Made by a program: the position numbers and the translations under genes. The notes under the pieces were generated by a model, which had not been told where the DNA came from, ran no database searches, and saw nothing but the letters and a program-made list of their open reading frames with translations. Positions 36,988 through 48,040 of a stretch of DNA of 64,000 bases are shown here, piece by piece. Numbering within the stretch: the stretch's first letter is position 1; each line of letters starts with the position of its first letter. The stretch is from Rhodococcus sp. SMB37 (GTDB taxonomy: Bacteria > Actinomycetota > Actinomycetes > Mycobacteriales > Mycobacteriaceae), in assembly GCF_004345605.1 (NCBI RefSeq), contig NZ_SLVY01000005.1:62001-126000 (forward strand). The letters are read 5' to 3'.

Positions 36988-37010
36988 CGAGGCATCGGGC
37001 ACGAAATGAG

Positions 37011-37787
37011 TCAACCGATCGGGTTCGGTGCCGTCCCCAGCAACTCACGACCGGCCGCGAAGGCGCGGGCGCCGGCCGGAAGGGACCCGCGCTCGCCGCT
37101 GAGGACCACCTCGACACGCCCCGATCCCGTCGACGCACGGCCGAGTGCGTCGATGCGTCGGAGCGTCTGCTGCGCAACCGCTTCGGCGCTGTCGAACAGA
37201 CGCACCCCCGCCGGCAGCTGCGCGGCAATCGTGTCCGCGACGAGCGGATAGTGCGTGCACCCGAGGACGACACCCTGGACATCGTCGGGTGTGCGCTCGA
37301 CGGCCGACGCGATCGCAGCGGATGCGCCGGCGCGGTCGCCGCGGTCGATCGCATCGGCGAGACCGTGGCACGCGACCCCGACGACCTCGCTGCCGTTCGC
37401 GAACTGTGCGATCAGATCTGCCTGGTACCGGCTCGCGGTTGTCGCCGCGGTCGCCCAGATCGCGACCGATTCACACGCGGCAGCCGCCGGTTTGATCGCG
37501 GGAACCGTGCCCACGACGGGTACACCGTCGCCGAGGTCGGCGCGCACATGGTCGAGGGCAGTGACGGATGCGGTATTGCACGGCAGCACCACGACGTCGG
37601 CGCCCCGATCCACTGCCCGCCGCGCAGTCGTGACCACACGCTCGATCACCCAATCGGACGGCTTCGGCCCCCACGGGGAGCCCGCGGGATCCATCGACAA
37701 CATCAGATCGAGGTCGGGGCGCAGGCGCCGCAGCCACGCGGACGTCGGAAGCAGCCCGAAACCCGAGTCGATGAGAGCAACGATCAC
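37011..37787 (-). CDS. Glutamate racemase-like Asp/Glu racemase family protein
   Basis: A 258-residue protein. Both catalytic cysteines of glutamate racemase are present, in VVLPCNTAS and VLGCTHYPLVAD, as is the N-terminal DSG. The usual DSGVGG loop is altered to DSGFGLLP and the next helix is divergent, so this may be a paralogue rather than the housekeeping MurI. It lies outside the usual murI context. If active it would supply D-glutamate or racemise a related amino acid. 32 bases downstream of the reductase gene on the same strand, it may share its transcript. Confidence 0.78.
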   Translation of the reverse strand: MIVALIDSGFGLLPTSAWLRRLRPDLDLMLSMDPAGSPWGPKPSDWVIERVVTTARRAVDRGADVVVLPCNTASVTALDHVRADLGDGVPVVGTVPAIKPAAAACESVAIWATAATTASRYQADLIAQFANGSEVVGVACHGLADAIDRGDRAGASAAIASAVERTPDDVQGVVLGCTHYPLVADTIAAQLPAGVRLFDSAEAVAQQTLRRIDALGRASTGSGRVEVVLSGERGSLPAGARAFAAGRELLGTAPNPIG

Positions 37788-37819
37788 CCCACGAATCTAT
37801 CGGGTCCGGGCCATCGGGC

Positions 37820-39001
37820 TCACGCCATGGTGGCCAAGAGCTCCTCGATGGGTGCGCCCGCCGCGATCTTCATCCGGTTCTTCATGACCTGAGCAGGCAT
37901 ACCACCGCCGACGACACCGACCAGTCGGCCATCACGTTCGTAGAAGGCCAGGAACTTACGACCGTCGTCACGCACCACGTGCACGGTGTCGTCGCCGCGT
38001 ACCGCACCGAGCCCCTGGATCTTGATCTCGTACTGGTCGCTCCAGAAGTAGGGCACCGCAGACGCGACACCCACATCTCCCGAGACCAGGGCCTTCACGA
38101 GCACGGTGGCCTGCTCACCCGCGTTGGTCCAGTGCTCGATGCGCTTACGCCCTCCGTCCGGAAGCTGCCAGGACGCGACGTCGCCGACCGCCCAGACGTG
38201 CGACGCCGACGCACGACCCACCTCGTCGCACACGACACCGTTGTCGAGTTCGATGCCCGAACCGTCGAGCCACTCGGTGACCGGAATCGATCCGATACCG
38301 AGCACCACCAGATCGACGTCGACCTCGGAACCGTCGCCGAGCACCGCGGAGGTGACGTGCTCGCCGCCACGCAGTTCGGTAAGGCCGACTCCTGCCCGCA
38401 CATCGACACCCTCTTCGGTGTGCAGCCGCGAGACCAACGAACCGACCTCGGTGCCGAGAACGGACGCGAGCGGGGTCTCCTGGGGCTCGACGAGCACGAC
38501 CTCGACGCCCTTCGCACGCAGGCTCGCCGCCACCTCGCACCCGATGAACCCGGCCCCCACCACGAGAGCACGTGCGCCCGACACGACCTCGCCACGCAGC
38601 GCACGGCTGTCGTCCATCGACCGCAGGACGTGCACGCCGGCGAGTTCCTTCAGACCCGGGATCCGGCGCGGGCGCAGACCCGTCGCGATCACCAGCTCGT
38701 CGTACCTCAGCTCCGTACCGTCGGCCAACGTGACCGTCTGCGTACCCGTGTCCACGGACGCAGCCGGGCTGTCGAGCCGCAGATCGATCGCCTGCTCCTC
38801 GAAGAACTCCCGCGGGCGCAGCGTGGTGTCGTCGCGGTCGCCACGGAGGACATCCTTCGACAGCGGAGGACGGTCGTACGGCAGGTGCGCCTCGTCGCCC
38901 ACCAGGACCAGCTCCCCCTCGAACCCTGCGCGGCGCAATTCCTCCGCAGTTCGCACACCGGCGAGCCCCGCTCCGACAACGACGATCCGATCAACTGCCA
39001 C
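37820..39001 (-). CDS. FAD-dependent ferredoxin-reductase-like NAD(P)/FAD oxidoreductase
   Basis: A 393-residue flavoprotein of the rubredoxin/ferredoxin reductase family. Two dinucleotide folds are seen: IVVVGAGLAGVRTAEELRRA for FAD and ALVVGAGFIGCEVAASLRAKG for NAD(P)H. The motif VWAVGDVASW binds FAD. The start is GTG 39001 with AGGAGG upstream; the longer open frame has no such site. Position between tuf and the mft cluster matches M. tuberculosis Rv0688, so it is probably part of the ancestral locus. A role in reoxidising mycofactocin is only a suggestion from context. Confidence 0.87.
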   Translation of the reverse strand: MAVDRIVVVGAGLAGVRTAEELRRAGFEGELVLVGDEAHLPYDRPPLSKDVLRGDRDDTTLRPREFFEEQAIDLRLDSPAASVDTGTQTVTLADGTELRYDELVIATGLRPRRIPGLKELAGVHVLRSMDDSRALRGEVVSGARALVVGAGFIGCEVAASLRAKGVEVVLVEPQETPLASVLGTEVGSLVSRLHTEEGVDVRAGVGLTELRGGEHVTSAVLGDGSEVDVDLVVLGIGSIPVTEWLDGSGIELDNGVVCDEVGRASASHVWAVGDVASWQLPDGGRKRIEHWTNAGEQATVLVKALVSGDVGVASAVPYFWSDQYEIKIQGLGAVRGDDTVHVVRDDGRKFLAFYERDGRLVGVVGGGMPAQVMKNRMKIAAGAPIEELLATMA

Positions 39002-39207
39002 GTGAGTCCATCCTCCTGATTTCGTGACATGTGCCACGCGAGTGCTTCGGGTCTTCATACCAAATACAGGTGGCGGTGAACAGAGCGTCGATCCTTCTGC
39101 GCGGCACATCACGTCCGGCCCGGCGGATAATTAGAGTCGAACGTACAACGCAGACCCCCACACGCGACCGGCACAGCCCCACGCGATACAGCCACGAGGG
39201 AGTTTTC

Positions 39208-39669
39208 ATGACAAGTGACAGCGGCGCAGGACTCAGCCGCGTGCAATTCGGGGTCGGTTCGTCTCCGGGCCCCGTCGATACCCAAGGGCGCACGATCATC
39301 GCGGACGCCGTCGTCGCAAAGATCGCGGGAATCGCGACCCGCGAGATCAGCGGAGTGTTCGACGTCGGCGCCGGTACCGCACGCGTCGTCGGTGCCCTTC
39401 GCGACCGGATTCCGGGCGCCCGGATCAACCACGGACAGGGAGTCGCAGTCGAGGTCGGTGAGAAGCAAGCCGCGATCGACATCGGCATCGTCGCCGAGTA
39501 CGGCGTCGCACTCCACGAACTGGCCGTCGCCATCCGCCACAACGTGATCGTGGCCGTCGAGCGCATGACCGGACTCGAAGTCACCGAAGTCAACATCACC
39601 GTGTTCGACGTCGTCCTCCCGGACGAGGCAGCGGACACCGCAGCGGAACAGAAACCGCGTGTGCAGTGA
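39208..39669 (+). CDS. Asp23/Gls24 family envelope stress protein
   Basis: A 153-residue Asp23/Gls24 (DUF322) protein. The domain starts at GRTIIADAVVAKIAGIATRE and ends LEVTEVNITVFDVVLP. In Gram-positive bacteria these are abundant cell-envelope-associated stress proteins anchored by AmaP. First gene of a five-gene operon; the start ATG 39208 follows GAGGGAG. Its stop overlaps the next start (GTGA). Confidence 0.9.
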   Translation: MTSDSGAGLSRVQFGVGSSPGPVDTQGRTIIADAVVAKIAGIATREISGVFDVGAGTARVVGALRDRIPGARINHGQGVAVEVGEKQAAIDIGIVAEYGVALHELAVAIRHNVIVAVERMTGLEVTEVNITVFDVVLPDEAADTAAEQKPRVQ

Positions 39670-40049
39670 CACTTGACGGCGGGACTTCGAACGGCGGGAC
39701 CTCTCACCGTGAGGCCCCTGTCCGCACCGACCGCACCCCAGCCGATCTCGTCGACGACGTCGCGAGCACGGTGTTGAGCATCTCCGGAATCGCAGGTCTG
39801 CACGGTGGTGAGTTCGGTGAGATCGCCACATATCTGCCGGGCCGGCGTGTCGCCGGTATCCGACTGGGCGGCCCCGCCGGGTGCGAAATCCACGTGATCG
39901 CCCTCTACCCCGCCGACCTTCCCGCGCTCGGAGAAGCTGTGCGGCGATACGTCGAACCCATCGTCGACGGTCCGGTCCGCGTGGTGTTCCAGGACATCCG
40001 ACACCCCCTTGCCGACCAGGTCTCCGCAGAGAAACAGGTGCCATCGTGA
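39666..40049 (+). CDS. Conserved hypothetical protein of the Asp23 operon
   Basis: A 127-residue soluble protein, LVDDVASTVLSISGIAGLHG then GCEIHVIALYPADLPALGEAVRR. It resembles a shortened, diverged Asp23-like domain, but no family can be named with certainty. GTG start overlapping the upstream stop; its own stop overlaps the next GTG. Position implies a role with the Asp23/AmaP proteins. Confidence 0.78.
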   Translation: MTLDGGTSNGGTSHREAPVRTDRTPADLVDDVASTVLSISGIAGLHGGEFGEIATYLPGRRVAGIRLGGPAGCEIHVIALYPADLPALGEAVRRYVEPIVDGPVRVVFQDIRHPLADQVSAEKQVPS

Positions 40050-40240
40050 ACCACAACCCAACAACAAACACCGTTGTCGGACTCATCGCGGGCCTGCTGC
40101 TCGCCTTGGCGGGAATTCTGGGCGGATTCAGCGGGCTGCTGTTCGCGGTACTGCTGGGCGCCCTCGGCGCTGCCATCGGCGCGCACCGCGACGGCATCCT
40201 CGACCTGGGTGCGCTGTTGCGAAGCCGTGGCCGTGGCTGA
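40046..40240 (+). CDS. Small two-helix membrane protein (DUF2273-like)
   Basis: A 64-residue protein with two hydrophobic helices: VVGLIAGLLLALAGILGGF and GLLFAVLLGALGAAIGAHR. Small DUF2273 proteins of this kind occur with Asp23 and AmaP in many Gram-positive bacteria. GTG 40046 overlaps the previous stop (GTGA). The family assignment is by size, topology and context. Confidence 0.78.
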   Translation: MNHNPTTNTVVGLIAGLLLALAGILGGFSGLLFAVLLGALGAAIGAHRDGILDLGALLRSRGRG

Positions 40241-41270
40241 ACCTGCAACACCGACCGCGCCCTCCGACCCGGAATCGGTCGATCTCGCAGGATCACGCGG
40301 CAGTCTCACCATCAAGGACCGTGCCATCGAGCGGATTGCCGCGGCCGCCGCACTGCAGGTACCCCACGTCGTCCGGCAGAGCAGCAACCTGAGCCTGCTC
40401 ACGGGCCGCGAACTACCCCGCGCCGAGGTGATCACCGCGGGCAGTGCCGTGGCGGTCAACCTCTACATCGCGGCAGAATGGCCCTACGACGCCGCTGCGC
40501 TCACGCGTCGGGTGCACGACGCCGTCGCCTGGCATCTGCACGAGTACACCGGTCTCGTGGTGCACGAACTCAACGTGCTGATCGTCTCGACCGCGCGAGC
40601 GGTCGAAGACGAGCAGGCGGAGCAGTCCGTACCCGTCGAATATCTGGAGTCCGACATCGTCGGCGGACACACCGGGCCCCGCTCCGACATTCCCGTGGTG
40701 TCGCCGCTTCCGCCGCTCGCCACACCTGCCGCGGCGCCCGCGGCGGCCTTGATCGCGATCGGGGCGCTCGGTCTCGCGTTCGTCGCGGCACGGGAACTGC
40801 TCATCGTCCGCGGCACCTACGACGGAGCGCCGTGGATCCGCAACTCGTTCGAATGGTTCGGCCGGCTGCACTGGCATCCGTGGATCGCGCCCATCGCAGT
40901 GGTACTCGTCGTGCTCGGTCTCGCCTCGATCGTGGTGGCATTGAAGCCACGCAGGCGCACCCATCTGCCCCTCAGGCTGTCCGGCGCGGTTCCGACCGTC
41001 TGGATGCGGCGGACCGACGTCGCCCGCATGTGCAGCGCACGCACATCCGCATTGCCCGGTGTGCTCAGCGCCCGGACCGTCGTCGACCGCAGGCGCGCGC
41101 TGATCCGTGTGGTCGCGGCGTCCGACAGCTCGATCGACGATCTGAGCACCACCATCCGCGCCGAAGTGGAACCGCGGCTGGCGCTGCTGGCAGATCCGAT
41201 TCCGCTGGTTCTGAAGGTGTCGCGCCACGAGCCTCACACCCCCACCACCGAGACGGGAACCCTGCCGTGA
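40233..41270 (+). CDS. Asp23/Gls24-domain protein with membrane segments (DUF6286-like)
   Basis: A 345-residue protein. The N-terminal third looks like an Asp23 domain (LTIKDRAIERIAAAAALQVP ... VVHELNVLIVSTARAV). Two hydrophobic helices follow around AAPAAALIAIGALGLAFVAA and PWIAPIAVVLVVLGLASIVV, then a C-terminal alpha/beta segment. It appears to couple the Asp23 fold to the membrane in one chain. GTG 40233 overlaps the small protein's stop by 8 bases; GTG 40227 is an alternative. Its stop overlaps the AmaP start (GTGA). Confidence 0.75.
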   Translation: MAEPATPTAPSDPESVDLAGSRGSLTIKDRAIERIAAAAALQVPHVVRQSSNLSLLTGRELPRAEVITAGSAVAVNLYIAAEWPYDAAALTRRVHDAVAWHLHEYTGLVVHELNVLIVSTARAVEDEQAEQSVPVEYLESDIVGGHTGPRSDIPVVSPLPPLATPAAAPAAALIAIGALGLAFVAARELLIVRGTYDGAPWIRNSFEWFGRLHWHPWIAPIAVVLVVLGLASIVVALKPRRRTHLPLRLSGAVPTVWMRRTDVARMCSARTSALPGVLSARTVVDRRRALIRVVAASDSSIDDLSTTIRAEVEPRLALLADPIPLVLKVSRHEPHTPTTETGTLP

Positions 41271-41830
41271 AGCTCCGTACCGTACTCGTCAATCGGTTCT
41301 TCGCATTGGTAGTGGGGTGTGCGCTCCTCGGCTCGGGTGCGTTCGCATTGGCGTGGGTGTGGCGGGTGCCGTTCGCACGCGAGCGACTCGCCGACCTCGA
41401 CCGGCCACTCATCATGGACCTGCCCGATCAGCCGTGGTGGACGCCGGCATTGTGGACGGTCCTGGCCGCGGGGTGCGCAATCGGGATCGTGCTTCTGGTC
41501 GTGAATCTGTCGCGAAGACGGACCTCCACCGTGGAGCTGTACGACGAGGTGACCGACGCGACGCTCGGCGTCGACCTCGGCCCGGTCGCCACCGGAGTAG
41601 CGAGAGAACTCGAAACGTTTCCCGGCGTCCGGTCCGTACGTGGCCGTGCGGTCGTGGAACGCCACCTGCCGACACTCTCGGTGACCGTCCACGCCGAGCC
41701 CGGAATCGACGTCCCCGAGTTCACGGCCGCCGCTGAGGACGCCGCGCGTCGTGCCGCCGCCGCGGTCGGTGGTGCCCGTGTCGCGACCCAGGTGCTGCTA
41801 CATCTGGACCCCGCCGGTGAGGTTCGCTGA
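41267..41830 (+). CDS. amaP: Alkaline shock response membrane anchor protein AmaP
   Basis: A 187-residue membrane protein with two N-terminal helices (VNRFFALVVGCALLGSGAFA and ALWTVLAAGCAIGIVLLVVN) and a cytoplasmic domain. AmaP anchors Asp23 to the membrane. GTG 41267 overlaps the preceding stop. Last gene of the operon; assigned from topology, size and context rather than a strong motif. Confidence 0.78.
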   Translation: MKLRTVLVNRFFALVVGCALLGSGAFALAWVWRVPFARERLADLDRPLIMDLPDQPWWTPALWTVLAAGCAIGIVLLVVNLSRRRTSTVELYDEVTDATLGVDLGPVATGVARELETFPGVRSVRGRAVVERHLPTLSVTVHAEPGIDVPEFTAAAEDAARRAAAAVGGARVATQVLLHLDPAGEVR

Positions 41831-41856
41831 TCCGCGACCGGTTTCCGGACGTCCGG

Positions 41857-42621
41857 TCAGAACGGAACCTGCACGGCGAGGATGCCTGTGGCCGGACCAC
41901 GCCCCGACAGAATCCGGCAGAACTCCACCGCATCGAGTTCGGTGGGACGCGCACCTGTTCCGGTGCTCCACCTCCCACCCGCCGGGCCGGTCAGGTGCAG
42001 ATCGATCGGCTGCCGGTGGCGGATCTTCCACTCGTCGACCACATCGGCCACCAGCGCTCCGTCATGGTCGGCCGTCAGGACCATCGACTCACCGGTCGCC
42101 CTGCAGATGTCAACCCTGTGCATCCAAGGGTCGCGGGTGAGAATTATGTCGAGCAGGTACCCGACCGTCCACCGCTCCTCGACCTCACCGACCTTTTGGA
42201 CCTCCGGCATCGCGCGCGATCGCACGAACGACGGGGTTCGAGCACGAGCTCGTGCCGCCCTCATACCGGAAGTCCTGTAGTCCGAACACAGCCGTTCTGT
42301 GTCGCGACCCGAGAACTTCTCGACCTGGTGGGCGGTGAGCGCATCGAGGAATTCACCGTCGGCGTGTCTCGCAGCGGAGAGTTGCCGCCCCATTTCGATG
42401 AGCGATTCGGCCATGCGGGCCATGCCGAAGGCATGCGCGGCGATGGCGCGCACGTCCCAACCCGGGCAGTCGGTCGGCCGACTCCAGCCTTCGGGTGGAA
42501 GTCTGTCCAGCAGGTCGGCGAACCTGCCGTACTCGGTCGCAGCGAGGCGCATCGCAAGATCCCGCTCCATCATCGGCCGCCGGGGTCGCATCGAGGTCTT
42601 CGGTGTGGTTGTTGCAGCCAT
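41857..42621 (-). CDS. Maleylpyruvate isomerase-type, DinB/mycothiol-dependent enzyme
   Basis: A 254-residue four-helix-bundle protein of the mycothiol-dependent maleylpyruvate isomerase family. The opening DLLDRLPPEGWSRPTDCPGW and WDVRAIAAHAFGMARM carry the first metal-binding histidine. RDPWMHRVDICRATG carries the later one. Such proteins use mycothiol or bacillithiol in thiol-transfer or isomerase reactions; the substrate is not known. It follows a TetR gene by 10 bases on the same strand and is probably controlled by it. Confidence 0.82.
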   Translation of the reverse strand: MAATTTPKTSMRPRRPMMERDLAMRLAATEYGRFADLLDRLPPEGWSRPTDCPGWDVRAIAAHAFGMARMAESLIEMGRQLSAARHADGEFLDALTAHQVEKFSGRDTERLCSDYRTSGMRAARARARTPSFVRSRAMPEVQKVGEVEERWTVGYLLDIILTRDPWMHRVDICRATGESMVLTADHDGALVADVVDEWKIRHRQPIDLHLTGPAGGRWSTGTGARPTELDAVEFCRILSGRGPATGILAVQVPF

Positions 42622-42631
42622 CGGACACTCC

Positions 42632-43222
42632 TTACAGTCCTACGTTGTCCGCATACATGTCCACTGCCCGGTCGAGCAACCGACGCCAGCGGTCGCCGCC
42701 GGGATCGTTCGCAAACTGAGCGTCGATCAACCCACCGACGAGTGCGACAGCGAGATCCACGCTAGGTGCGTCGTGGACACCCAGGTCGTTCAGCACATTC
42801 CGCAACAGATCCAGTGCCTGGACGGACGGCGCGTACGACTCGGCGCTCGGTTGGAAATCGCTGATGATCCGCTGGTTCATCAGCTGGTGCCGGGCAAGGT
42901 CTTCGACACAGAAGTCGAAGAAGGTGGCTGCGACGGAACGCAGCGCACCCCGGGGTGTGTCGGGCAATCGTTCTGCGCATTCCGTCATCGCGATCAGGCA
43001 TTCGTTCCAGGCCTGGCCGAACATCGCGTCGTAGAGTTCGTTCTTCGATGCGATGTAGCTGTACAACGACGGTGGTCGCATGCCCACCCTGTCCGCCACG
43101 TCCCGAAGGGTCATAGTGGCCAGGCCTCGTTCGCGGGCGATGTCCCACGCGGCGGCGAGAATCTCGGACCGAGTTGCCGAACGGCGTTCGGAAACCCTAT
43201 CGCGATTCGATTTCCCTAACAC
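42632..43222 (-). CDS. TetR/AcrR family transcriptional regulator
   Basis: A TetR protein of about 196 residues with the helix-turn-helix GLATMTLRDVADRVGMRPPS and LYSYIASKNELYDAMF. The open frame extends up to 43294, but that region contains the tuf terminator, so GTG 43222 (VLGKSNRD) is preferred. It has a C-terminal TetR_C-like domain. It probably regulates the adjacent DinB-type gene. Confidence 0.83.
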   Translation of the reverse strand: MLGKSNRDRVSERRSATRSEILAAAWDIARERGLATMTLRDVADRVGMRPPSLYSYIASKNELYDAMFGQAWNECLIAMTECAERLPDTPRGALRSVAATFFDFCVEDLARHQLMNQRIISDFQPSAESYAPSVQALDLLRNVLNDLGVHDAPSVDLAVALVGGLIDAQFANDPGGDRWRRLLDRAVDMYADNVGL

Positions 43223-43280
43223 AATAAGGACGATCCTCGGGTGGGAGCCGGCTGTCAATGGATCCCGGAGACGAAAACGC

Positions 43281-43316
43281 CGAACGGCGCCCACCCCGGA
43301 GGGTGGACGCCGTTCG
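43281..43316 (-). terminator. Rho-independent terminator of the str operon
   Basis: A strong stem 19 bases after the tuf stop: CGAACGGCG-C-CCACCC then CGGA then GGGTGG-A-CGCCGTTCG, one C-A mismatch. Read leftward it is followed by CGTTTTCGT. Confidence 0.9.
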
Positions 43317-43335
43317 AGCGTCAGTGAGTACTAAC

Positions 43336-44526
<1,191 letters not shown>

Positions 44527-44618
44527 TGGAATGTCCTCCTGGACTGTTGTTGCGTGCAGTATGCAGCAGTGCGGTTTGTATTACTTGGTCGTGCAGGCGA
44601 CCGGTTCCAACCCGAAGG

Positions 44619-46721
44619 TTACTCGCCGGTGGCCTTGGCGATGATTTCCTTCGAGACGTTCGACGGAACCTCTGCGTAGGAATCGAACACCATGGAGAAG
44701 TTCGCGCGGCCCTGGGTCTTCGACCGCAGGTCCCCGATGTAACCGAACATCTCCGAGAGCGGAACCAGCGCCTTCACGACACGGGCACCACTGCGTTCCT
44801 CCATGGCCTGGATCTGGCCACGGCGGGAGTTGAGGTCGCCGATCACGTCACCCATGTACTCCTCGGGTGTCGTGACCTCGACGGCCATGAGCGGCTCGAG
44901 GATCACCGGGGCAGCCTTGCGGGCCGCTTCCTTCAGTGCCTGAGAGCCGGCAATCTTGAACGCCATTTCGGACGAGTCGACGTCGTGGTACGCACCGTCG
45001 AGGAGCGTGACCTTGACGTTGACCAGCGGGTAACCCGCGAGCACGCCGTACTGCAGGGCGTCCTGCGCACCGGCGTCGACCGACGGGATGTACTCGCGCG
45101 GCACGCGGCCGCCGGTGACCTTGTTCTCGAACTCGTAGGTCGCGCCGTCCTCGCCCGTGAACGGGTGGAGGGCGATGATGACCTTCGCGAACTGGCCGGA
45201 GCCACCGGTCTGCTTCTTGTGTGTGAACTCGTGCTTCTCGACAGGCTTGGTGATGGTCTCGCGGTACGCGACCTGCGGCTTGCCGACGTTGGCCTCGACC
45301 TTGAACTCGCGACGCATGCGGTCGACGAGGATGTCGAGGTGGAGCTCGCCCATGCCGCCGATGACGGTCTGGCCGGTCTCCTCGTCGAGCTCGACGGAGA
45401 ACGTCGGGTCCTCTTCCGCGAGCTTCTGGATCGCGGTGCCCAGCTTCTCCTGGTCGGACTTGGTCTTCGGCTCGATGGAGACCTGGATGACCGGGTCCGG
45501 GAACGTCATCGACTCGAGGACGATCGGAGCGTCCTGCGCGCACAGGGTGTCGCCGGTCGTGGTGTCCTTCAGTCCGATCATCGCGTAGATGTGGCCGGCC
45601 ACGGCCTCGTCGACCGGGTTCTCCTTGTTGGCGTGCATCTGGAAGAGCTTGCCGATGCGCTCCTTCTTGCCCTTGGTGGCGTTGAGCACCTGGGCGCCCG
45701 GCTCGACCCGGCCGGAGTACACGCGGACGAAGGTCAGCTTGCCGAAGAACGGGTGCGCAGCGATCTTGAAGGCGAGGGCCGAGAACGGCTCTTCCTTGCT
45801 CGGCTTGCGCGTGAGGACGGTTTCCTCGTCGTTCAGCTTGTGGCCGATGACCTCACCGATGTCCAGCGGAGTGGGCAGGTAGTCGATGACGGCGTCGAGC
45901 ATGGGCTGAATGCCCTTGTTCTTGAACGCGGTGCCACAGAGCACGGGGTACAGCTCGGAGTTGACGGTCAGCTTGCGGATGGCGCCCTTGATCTCGGCGA
46001 CCGTGAGCTCCTCACCGCCGAAGTACTTCTCCATGAGCTCTTCGTCGGACTCGGCGACGGTCTCGAGCAGCTTCTCGCGGTACTCGGCGGCCTTGTCGGC
46101 GAGCTCGGCGGGGATCTCCTCGACCGTGGCCGCCGTGCCGATCGGGGTGACGCCGCGCCAGGTGAGCGCCTTCATCTCGACGAGGTCGACGACACCTTCG
46201 AAGTCGTCCTCGGCACCGATCGGAATCTGCAGGACCAGTGGCTTGGCGCCGAGACGGTCGATGATGGTCTGCACGGTGAAGAAGAAGTCCGCGCCCATCT
46301 TGTCCATCTTGTTGACGAAGCAGATGCGGGGGACGTCGTACTTGGCAGCCTGGCGCCAGACCTGCTCGGACTGGGGCTCGACGCCCTCCTTGCCGTCGAA
46401 CACGGCAACGGCGCCGTCGAGGACGCGCAGCGACCGCTCGACCTCGACCGTGAAGTCGACGTGGCCGGGTGTGTCGATGATGTTGATCTGGTTGTTGTTC
46501 CAGAAACAGGTGACCGCAGCGGAGGTGATGGTGATACCACGCTCCTTCTCCTGCTCCATCCAGTCGGTGGTGGAAGCACCGTCGTGGGTCTCACCGATCT
46601 TGTAGTTCACACCGGTGTAGAAGAGGATGCGCTCGGTCGTCGTGGTTTTGCCGGCATCGATGTGCGCCATGATGCCGATGTTGCGGACCTTGTTCAGGTC
46701 GGTCAGCACTTCCTGTGCCAC
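44619..46721 (-). CDS. fusA: Translation elongation factor EF-G
   Basis: A 700-residue translocase. GTPase motifs are [32 protein letters not shown] and NKMDKMGAD. The C-terminal domain [19 protein letters not shown] is conserved. Located between rpsG and tuf as in all str operons. A 2.2-kb open frame on the opposite strand is an antisense artefact. Confidence 0.99.
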   Translation of the reverse strand: MAQEVLTDLNKVRNIGIMAHIDAGKTTTTERILFYTGVNYKIGETHDGASTTDWMEQEKERGITITSAAVTCFWNNNQINIIDTPGHVDFTVEVERSLRVLDGAVAVFDGKEGVEPQSEQVWRQAAKYDVPRICFVNKMDKMGADFFFTVQTIIDRLGAKPLVLQIPIGAEDDFEGVVDLVEMKALTWRGVTPIGTAATVEEIPAELADKAAEYREKLLETVAESDEELMEKYFGGEELTVAEIKGAIRKLTVNSELYPVLCGTAFKNKGIQPMLDAVIDYLPTPLDIGEVIGHKLNDEETVLTRKPSKEEPFSALAFKIAAHPFFGKLTFVRVYSGRVEPGAQVLNATKGKKERIGKLFQMHANKENPVDEAVAGHIYAMIGLKDTTTGDTLCAQDAPIVLESMTFPDPVIQVSIEPKTKSDQEKLGTAIQKLAEEDPTFSVELDEETGQTVIGGMGELHLDILVDRMRREFKVEANVGKPQVAYRETITKPVEKHEFTHKKQTGGSGQFAKVIIALHPFTGEDGATYEFENKVTGGRVPREYIPSVDAGAQDALQYGVLAGYPLVNVKVTLLDGAYHDVDSSEMAFKIAGSQALKEAARKAAPVILEPLMAVEVTTPEEYMGDVIGDLNSRRGQIQAMEERSGARVVKALVPLSEMFGYIGDLRSKTQGRANFSMVFDSYAEVPSNVSKEIIAKATGE

Positions 46722-46864
46722 AGGTAAACCCCGCTCGTAGCTCGTGTCGGCCCTTGGGTGCGGACCACATTTCTTATGATGTCAGCCGGCCTTTACGGGA
46801 CCGACACAGATGTGCGAGCAGCCGGTCGGGGGAACATTCGATGATCCACCCGACCGGCGTCGAC

Positions 46865-47335
46865 TCACCAGCGGTAGTGCGCGAACGCCTTGTTGGCTTC
46901 AGCCATCTTGTGCGTGTCCTCGCGACGCTTCACAGCGGCACCGAGGCCGTTGCTCGCGTCGAGAAGCTCGTTGGCGAGACGCTCGACCATGGTCTTCTCA
47001 CGACGCTGACGCGAGAAGGTGACGAGCCAGCGCAGCGCCAGCGTGGTGGAACGGCCGGGGCGAACCTCGACCGGCACCTGGTAGGTGGCGCCACCGACAC
47101 GACGGCTACGCACCTCGAGTGCGGGCTTGACGTTGTCGAGCGCGCGCTTGAGCGTGACGACCGGATCGGTGCCGGTCTTCTCGCGAGCCTGCTCGAGTGC
47201 CTGGTAGACGATGCGCTCGGCGGTGGACTTCTTGCCATCCAGCAGGATCTTGTTCACGAGCTGGGTGACCAGCGGCGAACCGTAGACCGGGTCGGCGATG
47301 AGGGGGCGCTTCGGAGCGGGTCCTTTACGTGGCAT
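46865..47335 (-). CDS. rpsG: 30S ribosomal protein S7
   Basis: A 156-residue primary 16S rRNA-binding protein of the small-subunit head. Typical segments are [20 protein letters not shown] and [13 protein letters not shown] at the C-terminus. Its start and the rpsL stop overlap as TGATG. Confidence 0.99.
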   Translation of the reverse strand: MPRKGPAPKRPLIADPVYGSPLVTQLVNKILLDGKKSTAERIVYQALEQAREKTGTDPVVTLKRALDNVKPALEVRSRRVGGATYQVPVEVRPGRSTTLALRWLVTFSRQRREKTMVERLANELLDASNGLGAAVKRREDTHKMAEANKAFAHYRW

Positions 47336-47709
47336 CAGCCCTTCTCCTTCTTCGCTCCGTAGCGGCTACGTGCCTGCTTGCGGCCCTTGACACCCTGGGT
47401 GTCGAGGGAGCCACGGATGATCTTGTAACGAACACCGGGGAGGTCCTTCACACGACCGCCACGCACGAGCACCATCGAGTGCTCCTGGAGGTTGTGGCCC
47501 TCGCCGGGAATGTAAGCGGTGACCTCGACTGAACTGGTCAGGCGCACGCGAGCGACCTTACGAAGCGCCGAGTTCGGCTTCTTCGGGGTGGTGGTGTACA
47601 CGCGGGTGCACACGCCACGACGCTGCGGGCTGCCCTTCAGGGCCGCGCTCTTGACCTTGGCGGTCTTGTCGCGGCGACCCTTGCGGACCAGCTGATTGAT
47701 AGTTGGCAT
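47335..47709 (-). CDS. rpsL: 30S ribosomal protein S12
   Basis: A 124-residue decoding-centre protein. The sites where streptomycin resistance arises carry the wild-type lysines, [12 protein letters not shown] (K43) and [11 protein letters not shown] (K88), so the copy looks streptomycin-sensitive. First gene of the str operon. Confidence 0.99.
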   Translation of the reverse strand: MPTINQLVRKGRRDKTAKVKSAALKGSPQRRGVCTRVYTTTPKKPNSALRKVARVRLTSSVEVTAYIPGEGHNLQEHSMVLVRGGRVKDLPGVRYKIIRGSLDTQGVKGRKQARSRYGAKKEKG

Positions 47710-48040
47710 CTATCGGCTTTCTCGTTGTCTGGAGCTGCTCAGGCGAGCAACACTGGCTGTTCTGAAATTAGGGATCCATCGGTTGGGGCAAGGAAGCAAC
47801 TGCCCCGCACTCGCACCCCGTGCGCACACGAGGTCGGGTGTGTCGCGTACCCCCACACAGGCAGCCGGGGACTCGCACCTGCAGATAACTACAGACCGCG
47901 CGTACGGCATCGCCTCGCATAGGCACACAGATCGGTCCGGGCATGCCGGACACGACCCACAACGATACCCGGCGGCGGCGCATGCGGTCAAAGCGAGACG
48001 CGACGAATGACCGCGCACGTCGCGCGGCGAGAGCGAGAAG
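47710..48040. other. Intergenic region upstream of rpsL
   Basis: 331 bases without a convincing gene. It should contain the str operon promoter on the minus strand; TTGCCC with TAATTT 15 bases on is a poor candidate. A small hairpin TGCTC-N4-GAGCA (47736-47749) lies in the rpsL leader. The remainder, towards the lipoprotein gene end, shows nothing recognisable. Confidence 0.5.

Noticed and set aside
43223-43294. Longer start of the TetR gene at 43294
   Set aside because: Would read through the tuf terminator stem; GTG 43222 fits better.
44547-46727. 726-codon open frame on the plus strand opposite fusA
   Set aside because: Antisense shadow of a high-GC gene; no domain, no ribosome-binding site.
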